In this document: in pieces, positions 17,690 to 26,361 of the stretch
Position numbering within the stretch: the first letter of the stretch is position 1
How the letters are laid out: every line of letters starts with the position of its first letter
The notes under the pieces: generated by a model
Told to the model about the DNA's origin: nothing
Seen by the model: the letters and a program-made list of their open reading frames with translations, nothing else
Database searches by the model: none
Made by a program: the position numbers and the translations under genes
Assembly (NCBI GenBank): GCA_002690705.1
Contig: NZFO01000019.1
Span: 47,945-111,944, forward strand
Source: Magnetovibrio sp.
GTDB lineage: Bacteria; Pseudomonadota; Alphaproteobacteria; Rhodospirillales; Casp-alpha2
Reading direction: 5' to 3'
DNA: 64,000 bases

Positions 17690-18236
17690 CCACATTTTCT
17701 GTAGTGTCCTAACCGCTTAAGCTTTAGAGAAAACATTTGAGAAATAGTTACTTAGGTTGGGTAGACTTCATCGGGATGCTTCACTAGCACGCATGCAATA
17801 TTATCACGATGGACTTAGCATGTCGCGTCACTCTTCAGCGTCTTTGACTTTGTAGTGAATCACAAGCTTGGTCACGAATTAAATAGTCAAGATCATGCCG
17901 CTTCAATTTTCGGTTGACGGAGAGTGTAGCCCTAATAAATATCTGGATATGCGATCCTGAACCGTTAACCAATCTCGCTCATATCCTAGATTCGGCGTTT
18001 CTTGGGCGGGCGCAAAATCAAAGTGTTGTCCTTAATGCCGTCGGCAAAGGCTGAATTGCAGGTCAACTTGATCAGGCACATTTGGACTATATCGCGGATT
18101 GTTGGTTTGGTACATTATTTGCTGGTCGGCCCGAAATGGAGCGAGCGCTGGTTTAAGTCTTTGGCATGCCCCGAAGCCAAGGGTAAAACGTTATGAATGC
18201 CCCCCGTCTTGCTGCAATGGGTAAAGTGTAGTTCAA
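17690..18236. other. gene-poor stretch with possible degraded coding remnants
   Basis: The gap from 17458 to 18467 (about 1 kb) has no intact gene. On the minus strand, 17690-17896 gives a broken reading with KLVIHYKVKDAEE and DNIACVLVKHPDEV separated by stops and shifts, reminiscent of a small dimeric alpha/beta-barrel protein. On the plus strand, 17953-18236 gives one frame with DPEPLTNLAHILDSAF, LDYIADCWFG, GRPEMERALV and NVMNAPRLAAMGKV interrupted by three or more in-frame stops. I cannot assign a family to the second. These look like old decayed genes, but chance open reading is not excluded. Confidence 0.35.
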
Positions 18237-18467
18237 TCAGTTGCTTTTGCTCGCTAGCCTAAAGTTAAACGACTACAAGGTTTCGATTTTGACGCCAAGC
18301 GATGGAATTCGGGAAATAATGCTTATCATAATTAAATCGATGGACTGTACGGGTCAGAATTGGTCAGAAATCAATATATCAGAAAATAGTAATGACGTGT
18401 CGTATAACTTCCCTTGTAATAATTTTATCCTTATGTTGTTGCGGCACGGTATGGCGCCTTTTGGTAA

Positions 18468-19253
18468 GTGAGTGGCAATGATGAAATTAGGCTGCGAGAC
18501 TTAGGCCTGACTGCTGGGGCGTTCGCCGTGATTCTTGTAGAGCCTCAATTGGGAGAAAATATTGGCATGGTAGCCCGCGCCATGGCCAATTGCGGTGTGG
18601 GAGAATTAAGGTTGGTCAATCCGCGTAATGGTTGGCCGAATTCATCGGCCTTTGCCGCTGCATCGGGGGCCGACAGTATACTTAATGAGGCTTCAGTGTA
18701 CACCTCAACCGCGGATTCTATCGCAGATTTGCATACTGTTTTGGCAACGACTGCTCGCCACCGTGACATGACGCAAGACGTATACACTGCGGCTGACGCC
18801 GCAAACTTTTTGCGTGTTGGCGCGTCCAAGGGCCATAAGGCGGGTGTAATGTTTGGTAAAGAGTCTATGGGGCTAAAGAACGAGGATGTTTCAATGGCAA
18901 ATGGGATCATAACTGTGCCACTAAACCCAGTGTTTACATCATTAAACCTAGCCCAAGCCGTCTTTGTCGTAGCCTATGAGTGGTATCAAGCTGGCGACAT
19001 AACTCCGGCTAAAAGCCTAGCCATTCCAAAGGAAACACGGTTAGCAAATAGTGCTGAAATGCAGGGTTTGTTTGATCATTTAGAGGCCGAGTTGACCACG
19101 ACAGGTTTCCTCCGCGTTAAAGAAAAGCGTTCTATCATGATCCGGAATTTAAGAAATCTATTGAATCGTGCTCGCTTGACCGAGCAAGAGGTGCGCACGC
19201 TTAGGGGGGTAATCAAAAGTTTGGCAAGATTTTCTGATCAAGGTAATAATTAG
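18468..19253 (+). CDS. trmJ: tRNA (cytidine/uridine-2'-O-)-methyltransferase TrmJ-like (SpoU/TrmH family)
   Basis: A 261-residue SPOUT-class methyltransferase that uses SAM to methylate the 2'-O of a ribose in tRNA, position 32 in characterised TrmJ. Motif 1 is VEPQLGENIGMVARAMANCG (residues 24-43). The SAM-binding knot is visible as MFGKESMGLKNEDVSMAN and VPLNPVFTSLNLAQAV. The C-terminal helices with FLRVKEKRSIMIRNLRNLLNRA are typical of TrmJ rather than TrmH. The start is GTG at 18468. The gene is preceded by 1 kb of degraded sequence and converges on coq7. Confidence 0.88.
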   Translation: MSGNDEIRLRDLGLTAGAFAVILVEPQLGENIGMVARAMANCGVGELRLVNPRNGWPNSSAFAAASGADSILNEASVYTSTADSIADLHTVLATTARHRDMTQDVYTAADAANFLRVGASKGHKAGVMFGKESMGLKNEDVSMANGIITVPLNPVFTSLNLAQAVFVVAYEWYQAGDITPAKSLAIPKETRLANSAEMQGLFDHLEAELTTTGFLRVKEKRSIMIRNLRNLLNRARLTEQEVRTLRGVIKSLARFSDQGNN

Positions 19254-19274
19254 TCGTGTTCATTGGGGGGAGGC

Positions 19275-19856
19275 TCAGATGCGGGTGGAGAGCCAGATAG
19301 CGATTTTTGATCCGGTTTTGATGGCACCTTTCATAAAGGCAAAGCCCGGTGTCTTCTCAGCACCGTGTTCCAGTCCAACATCACGGTGTTCCAACTCTTC
19401 TTGACGAAATTTAATGCAGGTTTCTCTCAAGGTGACCTCGTCTTCAAACGGCTCTAACGCCTTTATTTGAGAGGCGTAATGTTCGTCAATTGCTTCCTCA
19501 ACAGCTACGGTGCATGCCATCGCAGCTTTGTCGCCTAAAAATGCGGTAGTTAAACCCAGAGCATAGCCCGCCGCATGCCAAATAGGTAGAAGCGCGGTGG
19601 GCCTTACCTTGCGTTTACTGATTTGCTCACTGAACGTTTTTAGATGGATTTTCTCCTGATCTCGCATGTGTTCAATCAAGATACGCTTTGAACTTTTACT
19701 TAGGACCGCTAATTGGCCTTCATAGATCCGCACGGCGCCGTACTCTCCGGCATGATCGACCCGCACGATACGCTCCACAATTTGCTTTGCGGTCGGGTCC
19801 CCTGGGAGGCGGGCCGGGCTTTTCATAGACTTTTTCTGAAATTTGCTTGTTGTCAT
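19275..19856 (-). CDS. coq7: demethoxyubiquinone hydroxylase Coq7
   Basis: A di-iron monooxygenase that hydroxylates C6 of the ubiquinone ring in the penultimate step of ubiquinone synthesis. The carboxylate and histidine ligands are visible as E38 (HAGEYGA), E68 and H71 (QEKIH), E120 (VEEAIDEHY), and E154 and H157 (EELEHRD). It is a single-domain 193-residue bacterial Coq7 acting at the inner membrane. The ATG at 19856 overlaps the dsbB stop by four bases, so the two are cotranscribed and coupled. DsbB passes its electrons to quinone, which gives the pairing a functional logic. Confidence 0.93.
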   Translation of the reverse strand: MTTSKFQKKSMKSPARLPGDPTAKQIVERIVRVDHAGEYGAVRIYEGQLAVLSKSSKRILIEHMRDQEKIHLKTFSEQISKRKVRPTALLPIWHAAGYALGLTTAFLGDKAAMACTVAVEEAIDEHYASQIKALEPFEDEVTLRETCIKFRQEELEHRDVGLEHGAEKTPGFAFMKGAIKTGSKIAIWLSTRI

Positions 19857-20356
19857 GATGTCACCCAAATTCTGCGAGCTGTGTTGAAGGTAATTCCTGC
19901 AAGAACAAGTGATAAAAATGCATTATACGTTGCCATGGAAACTCCTAAAAATGTCCAGTCAATATCATCGCAAGCCTTAGGCGGTTCAAGTTCAAGTGCG
20001 GCTTGCAGTGTTTCAACCGTGAAGATTTGGCCGACTTTGCCGCCGCAATTGGTTGCTGACTCCCATAAATTTTGTTCCACACCCACGTGATAGATGGCAA
20101 TGATACCACCGATTAAAAAAACAAAACTTGCGGCAGCGGCTAAGTTACCTGATGAGATCCATCTCGGTCTCCGCAAGCCCGTCCAGCCGATGACAGCAAT
20201 AGCAACATAAGGTACTCTTTGAGCGATGCAAAGATTACACGCTTTAAGTCCGTACACTATCTCCGCCGAGTATGCCACGACTAGTGCTCCTACGCCAATA
20301 GAGGCTAGGGCAGCTGGAAGAAATCGTTGCAGCGTTGTTGGGGTTGGTTCAATCAT
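19853..20356 (-). CDS. dsbB: disulfide bond formation protein B
   Basis: A 167-residue inner-membrane protein with four hydrophobic segments that reoxidises DsbA-type thiol oxidases and passes electrons to quinone. The first redox pair is C40 and C43 in KACNLCIAQR, followed by the conserved Arg, and the second is C104 (TNCGG) and C129 (KACDD), both in periplasmic loops. Topology and cysteine spacing match DsbB. No dsbA is in the window. The stop overlaps the coq7 start (ATGA). Confidence 0.92.
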   Translation of the reverse strand: MIEPTPTTLQRFLPAALASIGVGALVVAYSAEIVYGLKACNLCIAQRVPYVAIAVIGWTGLRRPRWISSGNLAAAASFVFLIGGIIAIYHVGVEQNLWESATNCGGKVGQIFTVETLQAALELEPPKACDDIDWTFLGVSMATYNAFLSLVLAGITFNTARRIWVTS

Positions 20357-20414
20357 GGCTTAGGTATACTCGAGGCCGAGACGCCACTCCAGCGTAAATT
20401 CAGGATTAAACAAC

Positions 20415-20996
20415 TTAAAATAAAAATTTAAACGCAAGAAAACCGCCGATTAAAACGATGCAGAACAGGATTGAGATTAAACCTAATCGCACCTCTATGA
20501 ACCCTCTAATAGCGGGACCGAATGTTTTTAATAGAGCGGCCACAACAAAGAACCGAAGTCCGCGGGCCATTATCGACGCTGTTACGAAGACTGTCGGATC
20601 AAGAGCTGTTGCGCCAGACAAAATTGTAACTACTTTGTAAGGAAACGGTGTTACGCCTGCGACAAATACAGCCCATGCTCCCCATTCGTTATAAGTAGCC
20701 TGAAAGTGGGTAAACTTTGAATGATAACCATAGATCTGAAGTACAGGGTTGCCTACTTCTTCAAACATTAAAAACCCGATACCGTAGCCAGTAATTCCGC
20801 CCAGTACTGAGGCGAGGGTGCAGGTTAAAGCAATCTTCCAAGCTTTTGATGGTGCAGCCAGAACCATGGGGATTAGTAGTATATCTGGTGGGATTGGAAA
20901 AAATGAGCTTTCGACGAAAGCGACAACTGCTAATATCCAGATCGCATGTCGGTGATTTCCAAGCTTTAAAGTCCAGTAATACAGCGAACGCAGCAT
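20415..20996 (-). CDS. yqaA: YqaA/DedA-family membrane protein
   Basis: A 193-residue inner-membrane protein of the SNARE-associated/VTT (DedA-like) family. The hallmark is VAFVESSFFPIPPDILLIPMV near residue 26 (E then FPIPPD), then GGITGYGIGF and FVAGVTPFPYKVVTILSGA. DedA-type proteins are linked to lipid scrambling and membrane homeostasis in bacteria. Here the YqaA subgroup is indicated by size and by the TPFPYK motif. It lies upstream of dsbB and coq7 on the same strand, 58 bases before dsbB, and is probably the first gene of that unit. Confidence 0.85.
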   Translation of the reverse strand: MLRSLYYWTLKLGNHRHAIWILAVVAFVESSFFPIPPDILLIPMVLAAPSKAWKIALTCTLASVLGGITGYGIGFLMFEEVGNPVLQIYGYHSKFTHFQATYNEWGAWAVFVAGVTPFPYKVVTILSGATALDPTVFVTASIMARGLRFFVVAALLKTFGPAIRGFIEVRLGLISILFCIVLIGGFLAFKFLF

Positions 20997-21209
20997 TGGT
21001 GTTCCTTTGTAAGGGTATTTTGTCTATTGGTCGCCTTGTGACAAGCGGATCATTATATCGCAACACGCGGTGGAACTGGGCTCTTATCAGAGTTATGAGA
21101 GTAGTGGTAAAGTTTTTAATGTCGGTTTTTTGTACAAATATTAACTTTTAAAAAAATGAAGTTTTAAACTCATGATTCCCTAAAATGCTTAGCGCTTTAA
21201 ACGTCTCTA

Positions 21210-22103
21210 TCACATGATAACATCGTGTTTGAATTGGACTTGTTCGGGGTTGATTTCCAAAATTTCCTGAATGCGCCTCCAGCCCGGATGACCAGGAAAT
21301 AAATTCCCAGAGGCGGGACGGATGGCTGAGAAGTCGAAATTTGGGCGGCTGACCCCGAGCCGGTCGTAAATTTCCTTAACATATGGATCGGGCGCTTTGG
21401 TAAAGTCCTCGAAAGGAATTTGAATGTAATTTTCCCCGAATAATCGCCGCCCGTCCTGCTGGGCGACCATAAAATTTAGGTTCCAAAAAGCGGTAAGACG
21501 AGTTGCTGCATTTGCAGTATAGATAGCCTTTACATTAAAACCGTGGTTTTTAAATATTTCTCCGCAGTAAGATAAATTACTTCTTCCGATTACGGTCTCT
21601 AGCCCCCAGTGGTCGTATTTTTTGTAGATTTCCCAAAATTGCTGCTTCTTCCTGAGATACTTAAAATACCTATTTTGTTTCCATACACTTGGTAAAATAT
21701 GAGAAACCGAGAATGAGGCAGGCGAACGGTGAATATGTATAAGTAAAGCCTCAGGTGCCAATGTATGAAGGTCTTCAATTTTAAAATTCATCCTCGTGAA
21801 ATCCATAAAAATATTTGGAGACGACTCTAAAAGGTAAGACGCCCAAGCGGATTGCTGGAGGGTTAGTTGGTCCCGGAGCTCGTCTAGACCGTTGATATAT
21901 GCGTATTTTTTCCAAAATAGCTTTGGCGCAGAGTTATAAAGGTCTATAAATTCGGCCTTTGAACCCCATTCGTCGCGGGTTGGAATATCTCGGATCATGT
22001 GATTGAAAGGTTCATCGAAGCAGACAAACCTTGCGTCTTGTCGAAATAATTCAAATAAAACCGTCGTGCCCGACCGCCTAAGCCCAATAAGGAACACCCT
22101 CAT
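21210..22103 (-). CDS. PAPS-dependent sulfotransferase family protein
   Basis: A 297-residue cytoplasmic protein that would transfer sulfate from PAPS to a hydroxyl or amine acceptor. The 5'-phosphosulfate loop is GLRRSGTT at residues 7-14. The 3'-phosphate motif R-x7-S appears at about residues 126-134 in IHRSPASFSVSH. The acceptor is not predictable. The ATG at 22103 follows GGTGGAAATC; a GTG three codons upstream is also possible. It stands alone between yqaA and tRNA-Leu. cysC at the window start could supply its cofactor. Base composition is not obviously different from the neighbours. Confidence 0.85.
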   Translation of the reverse strand: MRVFLIGLRRSGTTVLFELFRQDARFVCFDEPFNHMIRDIPTRDEWGSKAEFIDLYNSAPKLFWKKYAYINGLDELRDQLTLQQSAWASYLLESSPNIFMDFTRMNFKIEDLHTLAPEALLIHIHRSPASFSVSHILPSVWKQNRYFKYLRKKQQFWEIYKKYDHWGLETVIGRSNLSYCGEIFKNHGFNVKAIYTANAATRLTAFWNLNFMVAQQDGRRLFGENYIQIPFEDFTKAPDPYVKEIYDRLGVSRPNFDFSAIRPASGNLFPGHPGWRRIQEILEINPEQVQFKHDVIM

Positions 22104-22350
22104 GATTTCCACCGTGATGTTAAAGTGTCAAAAGATAAATTCGGCGAATAACCCCGTAATTAAAAGAATTATCTTATTCACAACCCACCACACATTTTAT
22201 TAAATATCAAAAGCCGAGTAATCTAAAACACGCTTTTCCTTGACCATGTAGTTCCCCCAACTACCTATAACTAGGCTCGGACCCAGCATATATTCTTCAT
22301 TTAATTGAGCAGTTGGATCAAGCGTGCTAAACTCTCAAACGAAGAAGGTT

Positions 22351-22437
22351 GCCCCTCTGGCGGAATTGGTAGACGCGCTGGATTCAAAATCCAGTTCCTT
22401 TACAGGAGTGCCGGTTCGATTCCGGCGGGGGGCACCA
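22351..22437 (+). tRNA. tRNA-Leu (anticodon CAA)
   Basis: The 87-base gene folds as a class II tRNA. GCCCCTC pairs with GGGGGGC in the acceptor stem, the D-arm holds TGGTAGACG, and the anticodon loop ATTCAAAAT carries CAA. A variable arm follows, then the T-arm GGTTCGATTCC. The 3' CCA is encoded. It reads the UUG leucine codon. It lies next to the gene for the CCA-adding enzyme, which is on the opposite strand. Confidence 0.96.
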
Positions 22438-22465
22438 ATCTGACAAAGTAAGAAAAAAAATCTCC

Positions 22466-23803
22466 TTATCCTCCACCTATTTCTTTTGCCAATTGGACTA
22501 AACATTGTTGCCGCGTTGCTGAGTATCCACCGGCTTCCCACCAGGATTCAACGCGCTTAAGAATCTGCCCAACTTGTGGTCCGGCCGGAATACCTAGTGC
22601 GAGCAAATCGCCGCCTGTTACAGAAAAATCTGGGCAATTCCATTCAGAGCACAACTCGAGTATATCCAAGTAACTCTTCGTGCGCTCATAGCTGAGGCTG
22701 GAAGACGTTAACAATTCATTGGCCCAATTCAAGATGGCAACATCGCGCGTTTGGCTGGAACCAAGTCTCCGAATAGTCCGTTTAATTTCCATATTTTTGG
22801 AATCTGCAGAGATATAACCAGCTGACATGGATAACTGTGTTAAATATGCTCGCTCTTTTTTTGTGAATTTTAATCGATCTATTACATTTTTCATATTCAT
22901 TTCTGGTTGATTAATTAATGCAGTTAAGCGGCGAAATCCGTTTGGTGTTACACCCTTAACTTTAATGCCATCCGTCTCGAGCCAATGGATGAGCTGTAGT
23001 TTAGCTATGTTGCCCGCGTTTGGGAGAATAACGTCCAGAGTAGCGGTTTCTTGCATGTAAAGAAGAATTTCTGCTGGTTCTGGCACCAAGAGGATTTTCA
23101 TAAACTCTTGGCGAACTCTCTCCCCCGGTAAATATTTTAACTGGTCTTTATAATAGCGGCAGGCGTCCAAAGCTTCTTGATTAGGCGGGAGCTTGCCGAA
23201 CATGCCTTGAAAGCGAAAAAACCTTAAAATTCGTAAATAATCTTCCTTAATCCTTTTGTTAGCTTGACCGATGAACTGCACCCGGCCTTGTGTAAGATCG
23301 GTGATACCATTGTTATAATCGTAAACTTCACCATTACGCGTAGCGCTCATGGCATTGATCGTTAGATCTCGCCTTTGCGAATCAATACCCCAATTATCGG
23401 TGAAGGCTATTTCTGCGCGGCGACCATCAGTATTCTTGTCTTGTCTAAGTGTAGTGATTTGATAGCCTTTGTCGCCTGATACCGCAGTCACAGTCCCGTG
23501 GGCAAGATTAGTTGGAACAGCTCGAATTCCTGCACTTTCTAAAAGTTTAAGAACTACCCTTGGGTGATCAGGAGTTGCGATATCAATATCGTTGACTGAC
23601 CGTTTGGCCAACGCATCTCGGACACAACCACCTATAAAGCGAACTTGGGTTCCGTCCGCTTGCAATGCTGCTATGACGCTTTGGGTAGCTGGTGCAGTTA
23701 TCCAGGTTTGTGATTCTAACTGGGCTTGAGGTTCGTCGCTTACTCCAGACGAGACCATCTCACTGCTCGTTTTATTTAAATTTTGGCGCAACGATACGAC
23801 CAT
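22466..23803 (-). CDS. cca: CCA tRNA nucleotidyltransferase
   Basis: A class II nucleotidyltransferase that adds or repairs the 3' CCA of tRNAs. The N-terminal head has GGCVRDALAKR near residues 58-68 and the two catalytic Asp in NDIDIATP. RRDLTINAMS and a YDYNNGITDL segment follow, then the RILRFFRF neck motif. The 445-residue length is that of the alphaproteobacterial type without an HD domain. The start at 23803 overlaps the 3' end of the DUF6111 gene by 32 bases; an ATG at 23758 would nearly remove the overlap. The operon order DUF1285-nudix-DUF6111-cca is conserved in related alphaproteobacteria. Confidence 0.92.
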   Translation of the reverse strand: MVVSLRQNLNKTSSEMVSSGVSDEPQAQLESQTWITAPATQSVIAALQADGTQVRFIGGCVRDALAKRSVNDIDIATPDHPRVVLKLLESAGIRAVPTNLAHGTVTAVSGDKGYQITTLRQDKNTDGRRAEIAFTDNWGIDSQRRDLTINAMSATRNGEVYDYNNGITDLTQGRVQFIGQANKRIKEDYLRILRFFRFQGMFGKLPPNQEALDACRYYKDQLKYLPGERVRQEFMKILLVPEPAEILLYMQETATLDVILPNAGNIAKLQLIHWLETDGIKVKGVTPNGFRRLTALINQPEMNMKNVIDRLKFTKKERAYLTQLSMSAGYISADSKNMEIKRTIRRLGSSQTRDVAILNWANELLTSSSLSYERTKSYLDILELCSEWNCPDFSVTGGDLLALGIPAGPQVGQILKRVESWWEAGGYSATRQQCLVQLAKEIGGG

Positions 23804-24050
23804 CTTGTACTCTTGGCGATTGATAGCTTCCCTCGCCGGGTATTTTGCCGTCAGAAAATGCCCAGAAAATCAGCCCTGCCACCATCAAAAAAAAACCGAG
23901 GATAACGGAATAAAAAATATATGTGTTATCGACCGGGGGACGTTCATTACCAAATTTAGCTGCTCGGCGACGCATAATTGCCACATAGATGAGATACAAG
24001 ACCAGTGGCCCAATCAATGGTAACAAATATTGCAGAAGTACTCGGCTCAT
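23772..24050 (-). CDS. DUF6111-family small membrane protein
   Basis: A 92-residue protein with two hydrophobic segments (about residues 3-24 and 44-64), a basic loop RRRAAKFGNERPP between them and a polar C-terminus ending SPRVQDGRIVAPKFK. This pattern and its place between the Nudix and CCA genes match the uncharacterised DUF6111 family of Alphaproteobacteria. It is separated from the Nudix gene by three bases and overlaps cca, so it is part of the same transcript. Its function is unknown. Confidence 0.78.
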   Translation of the reverse strand: MSRVLLQYLLPLIGPLVLYLIYVAIMRRRAAKFGNERPPVDNTYIFYSVILGFFLMVAGLIFWAFSDGKIPGEGSYQSPRVQDGRIVAPKFK

Positions 24051-24053
24051 TTT

Positions 24054-24650
24054 CTACTTTTCCTTTAGTACGCTGTAGAGTTCCATAAGTATACCCGCAG
24101 TCGCGCCCCAAATATAAAAATCTTTGTACAACATAGCATGAAATTGACGATAGGTGCCTTTATAATCACTGCGATGGAGCTTATGATTTTTTGGATTGAG
24201 TAAAAAACTTATGGGCAGTTCAAATACCTTCGCGACTTCACTCGGATCAGGGTGGATATCAAAAGGCGGTTTCAAAATGCCGACGATGGGGCTAATGGCA
24301 AACCCTGTGCGCGTCCAGTAATCACTTAACCTGCCAATAATTTCAACGTGGCTCCGGTCAATGCCTACCTCTTCTTTTGTTTCCCGAAGTGCGGTATCTT
24401 CAGGCGAAGCATCGATTGTATCAACATGACCACCCGGAAAGCTAACTTGCCCTGGGTGATGCGCGAGATAATTTGATCTTTGGGTTAATAGAATGGTCAT
24501 GTCAGTTTCGTGGATGATGATGGGGATTAGTACGGCTGCTTGGGTAAGGGACTTAGGTGGGTTCATACCGGGATTAAGGTTGTGATCGCCATGGCCATAA
24601 TTTTTAGTCTGATGGGCGTTGAAATGTGCAATGATCCACTCTCGCGTCAC
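24054..24650 (-). CDS. Nudix hydrolase, CoA pyrophosphatase-like
   Basis: The 198-residue protein has the Nudix box with the extended UPF0035 pattern: LLTQRSNYLAHHPGQVSFPGG followed by DASPEDTALRETKEEVGI. This subgroup (NudL type) hydrolyses coenzyme A to 3',5'-ADP and phosphopantetheine with Mg or Mn. The PPFDIHPDPSEVAKVFELP segment after the box also fits. The start is GTG at 24650, overlapping the DUF1285 stop (GTGA). It is the second gene of the DUF1285-nudix-DUF6111-cca operon. Confidence 0.87.
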   Translation of the reverse strand: MTREWIIAHFNAHQTKNYGHGDHNLNPGMNPPKSLTQAAVLIPIIIHETDMTILLTQRSNYLAHHPGQVSFPGGHVDTIDASPEDTALRETKEEVGIDRSHVEIIGRLSDYWTRTGFAISPIVGILKPPFDIHPDPSEVAKVFELPISFLLNPKNHKLHRSDYKGTYRQFHAMLYKDFYIWGATAGILMELYSVLKEK

Positions 24651-25267
24651 GGCGCAAATCCGTGCGTGTTCTCTGGCTCAAATTGGCCTAACTCATGAAA
24701 AACGCCACCGCTCCAGATACCGAAGACGGAAGTGATTTTTCGCTTTTTTTCAATCCCAAGTGCTACTACATCGTAATAGACTGCTCGGTTGAGACGAATG
24801 TGTAAACCATTTGGCTGGAGAACATAAGGTAGTGCCTGCTTTGATTTATCTGTGCCCAATAATATTAAAGGGTGCTTTGCATCGATGATTATAGAAGTCT
24901 CTATATTTGTAATTAATCTAATATTTTGTTTTGCCCCTTTACCACTCAGAGCAAGGTCAATGGCAACAAATGGCGTATCCTCTACAGTAACTGGTGCAAT
25001 CTCGGTTGGGGTTATAAGCCAAAAATTACCTGCGTTATCTTTTTGCAAGATAGAAGCAAAAAATTTTAACAGTGCGGGGCGGTTGATTGGCGTGCCCTTG
25101 TAATGCCACACTCCATCTGAACTGATGAACATGCCAATATCACCAAAGACAACCTGTTGTGTGGTCGGTACTATACCCTGTGGCGAATGCCCACGGGCAT
25201 CCGCACTGTTACCTCGCGTTTGTTTTAAAAACTCACCCAGCTCTGCCGTGTCTTTGTCTAGAACCAT
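24647..25267 (-). CDS. DUF1285-family protein
   Basis: A 206-residue cytoplasmic protein matching the DUF1285 family. It has GDIGMFISSDGVWHYKGTPI near residues 42-61, then PALLKFFASIL, a YVLQPNGLHIRLNRAVYYDVV block and a WSGGVFHELG end. Related proteins are uncharacterised, but a structure is known to have a two-domain fold with a ligand-sized cavity. It is the promoter-proximal gene of the cca operon and is transcribed divergently from moxR, with only about 30 bases between the start codons, so the two promoters overlap. Confidence 0.83.
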   Translation of the reverse strand: MVLDKDTAELGEFLKQTRGNSADARGHSPQGIVPTTQQVVFGDIGMFISSDGVWHYKGTPINRPALLKFFASILQKDNAGNFWLITPTEIAPVTVEDTPFVAIDLALSGKGAKQNIRLITNIETSIIIDAKHPLILLGTDKSKQALPYVLQPNGLHIRLNRAVYYDVVALGIEKKRKITSVFGIWSGGVFHELGQFEPENTHGFAP

Positions 25268-25299
25268 GCGTTGAGACCTATCCTAAAGCCCTTTTATAT

Positions 25300-26361
25300 A
25301 TGGGAGATCAGACTGTGACTCTACACCCTCAAAAAGAAAATCAGCAACAAGATAGAGATAGTGCAACTGCAGGCACAATCAATTCCGAAGACTTGGTTGA
25401 GGCAGTTGATAGACTGGGCCAATACGTCACAGCTGCCCGTGAAGAAATTGGACGGGTAATCTTTGGCCAAGCTGCAGTGATTGATGAGACTTTGATTACG
25501 ATTCTGGCGGGCGGGCACCTATTGCTCATAGGTGTTCCGGGGCTGGGCAAAACCCGCCTAGTAGAGACATTGGGCGCTGTTTTTAATTTAAACAGCTCCC
25601 GTGTCCAGTTTACGCCAGACTTAATGCCAGCAGATATATTGGGCTCGGAAGTTCTGGAGGAGTCTGAGGGAGGACGACGGTCTTTTCGCTTTATAAGTGG
25701 TCCAGTCTTTTGCCAGTTGCTCATGGCAGATGAAATCAATCGTGCCAGTCCGCGTACGCAGTCTGCGTTGTTACAAGCGATGCAAGAACACAGAGTATCA
25801 GTTGCTGGTGAATATCATATTTTACCCCAACCATTCCATGTGCTCGCTACCCAAAACCCACTTGAACAAGAAGGTACTTATCCTTTACCTGAAGCTCAAT
25901 TGGATAGGTTTCTTATGCAGATTGATGTACCGTATCCCGATCTAGCTGCTGAACGCGACATCTTGATAAAAACGACAGGCTTTGAGCTGGCAAAACCAAG
26001 CCAAGTGATGGGCTCAGCAGAACTAATAACAGGTCAGCGATTAGTCAGCCAAGTTCCGGTTGGCGAGACCGTCGCTGAAGCAATATTAAACCTAGTGCGA
26101 TCTGGAAGACCGGAGACCAGTAACATTGACATGGTAAGAGATTACGTCGCATGGGGGCCGGGGCCCAGAGCCAGCCAAGCAATGTTGCGTGCCGTTCGAG
26201 CGCGAGCCATTATGGAAGGACGTTTGGCCCCGAGTATTGATGATCTTGTCGCTTTGGCTCATCCAGTCTTGCGCCACCGTATGGCGCTAACTTTTGCCGC
26301 AAGAGCGGATGGTATTACTGTAGAGAATATCATTAATAAACTCTGCGAGCGAATTACTTGA
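25300..26361 (+). CDS. moxR: MoxR-family AAA+ ATPase
   Basis: A 353-residue AAA+ ATPase of the MoxR class, which acts as a chaperone-like machine paired with DUF58 and von Willebrand-type proteins. The Walker A loop GVPGLGKTR holds K84, Walker B is LLMADEINRA, sensor 1 lies in VLATQNPLEQEGTYPLPEAQLDR, and the lid helix lies in the last 90 residues. The start is unsure: ATG at 25300 lacks a Shine-Dalgarno, while GTG at 25315 has GGGAG eight bases ahead and may be the true start. The DUF58 gene overlaps its stop. This is the first gene of a four-gene operon. Confidence 0.9.
   Translation: MGDQTVTLHPQKENQQQDRDSATAGTINSEDLVEAVDRLGQYVTAAREEIGRVIFGQAAVIDETLITILAGGHLLLIGVPGLGKTRLVETLGAVFNLNSSRVQFTPDLMPADILGSEVLEESEGGRRSFRFISGPVFCQLLMADEINRASPRTQSALLQAMQEHRVSVAGEYHILPQPFHVLATQNPLEQEGTYPLPEAQLDRFLMQIDVPYPDLAAERDILIKTTGFELAKPSQVMGSAELITGQRLVSQVPVGETVAEAILNLVRSGRPETSNIDMVRDYVAWGPGPRASQAMLRAVRARAIMEGRLAPSIDDLVALAHPVLRHRMALTFAARADGITVENIINKLCERIT

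Noticed and set aside
25159..25299. Upstream extension of the moxR frame to 25159
   Set aside because: It runs antisense through the start of DUF1285 and encodes no AAA+ motif; the family N-terminus begins at or after 25300.
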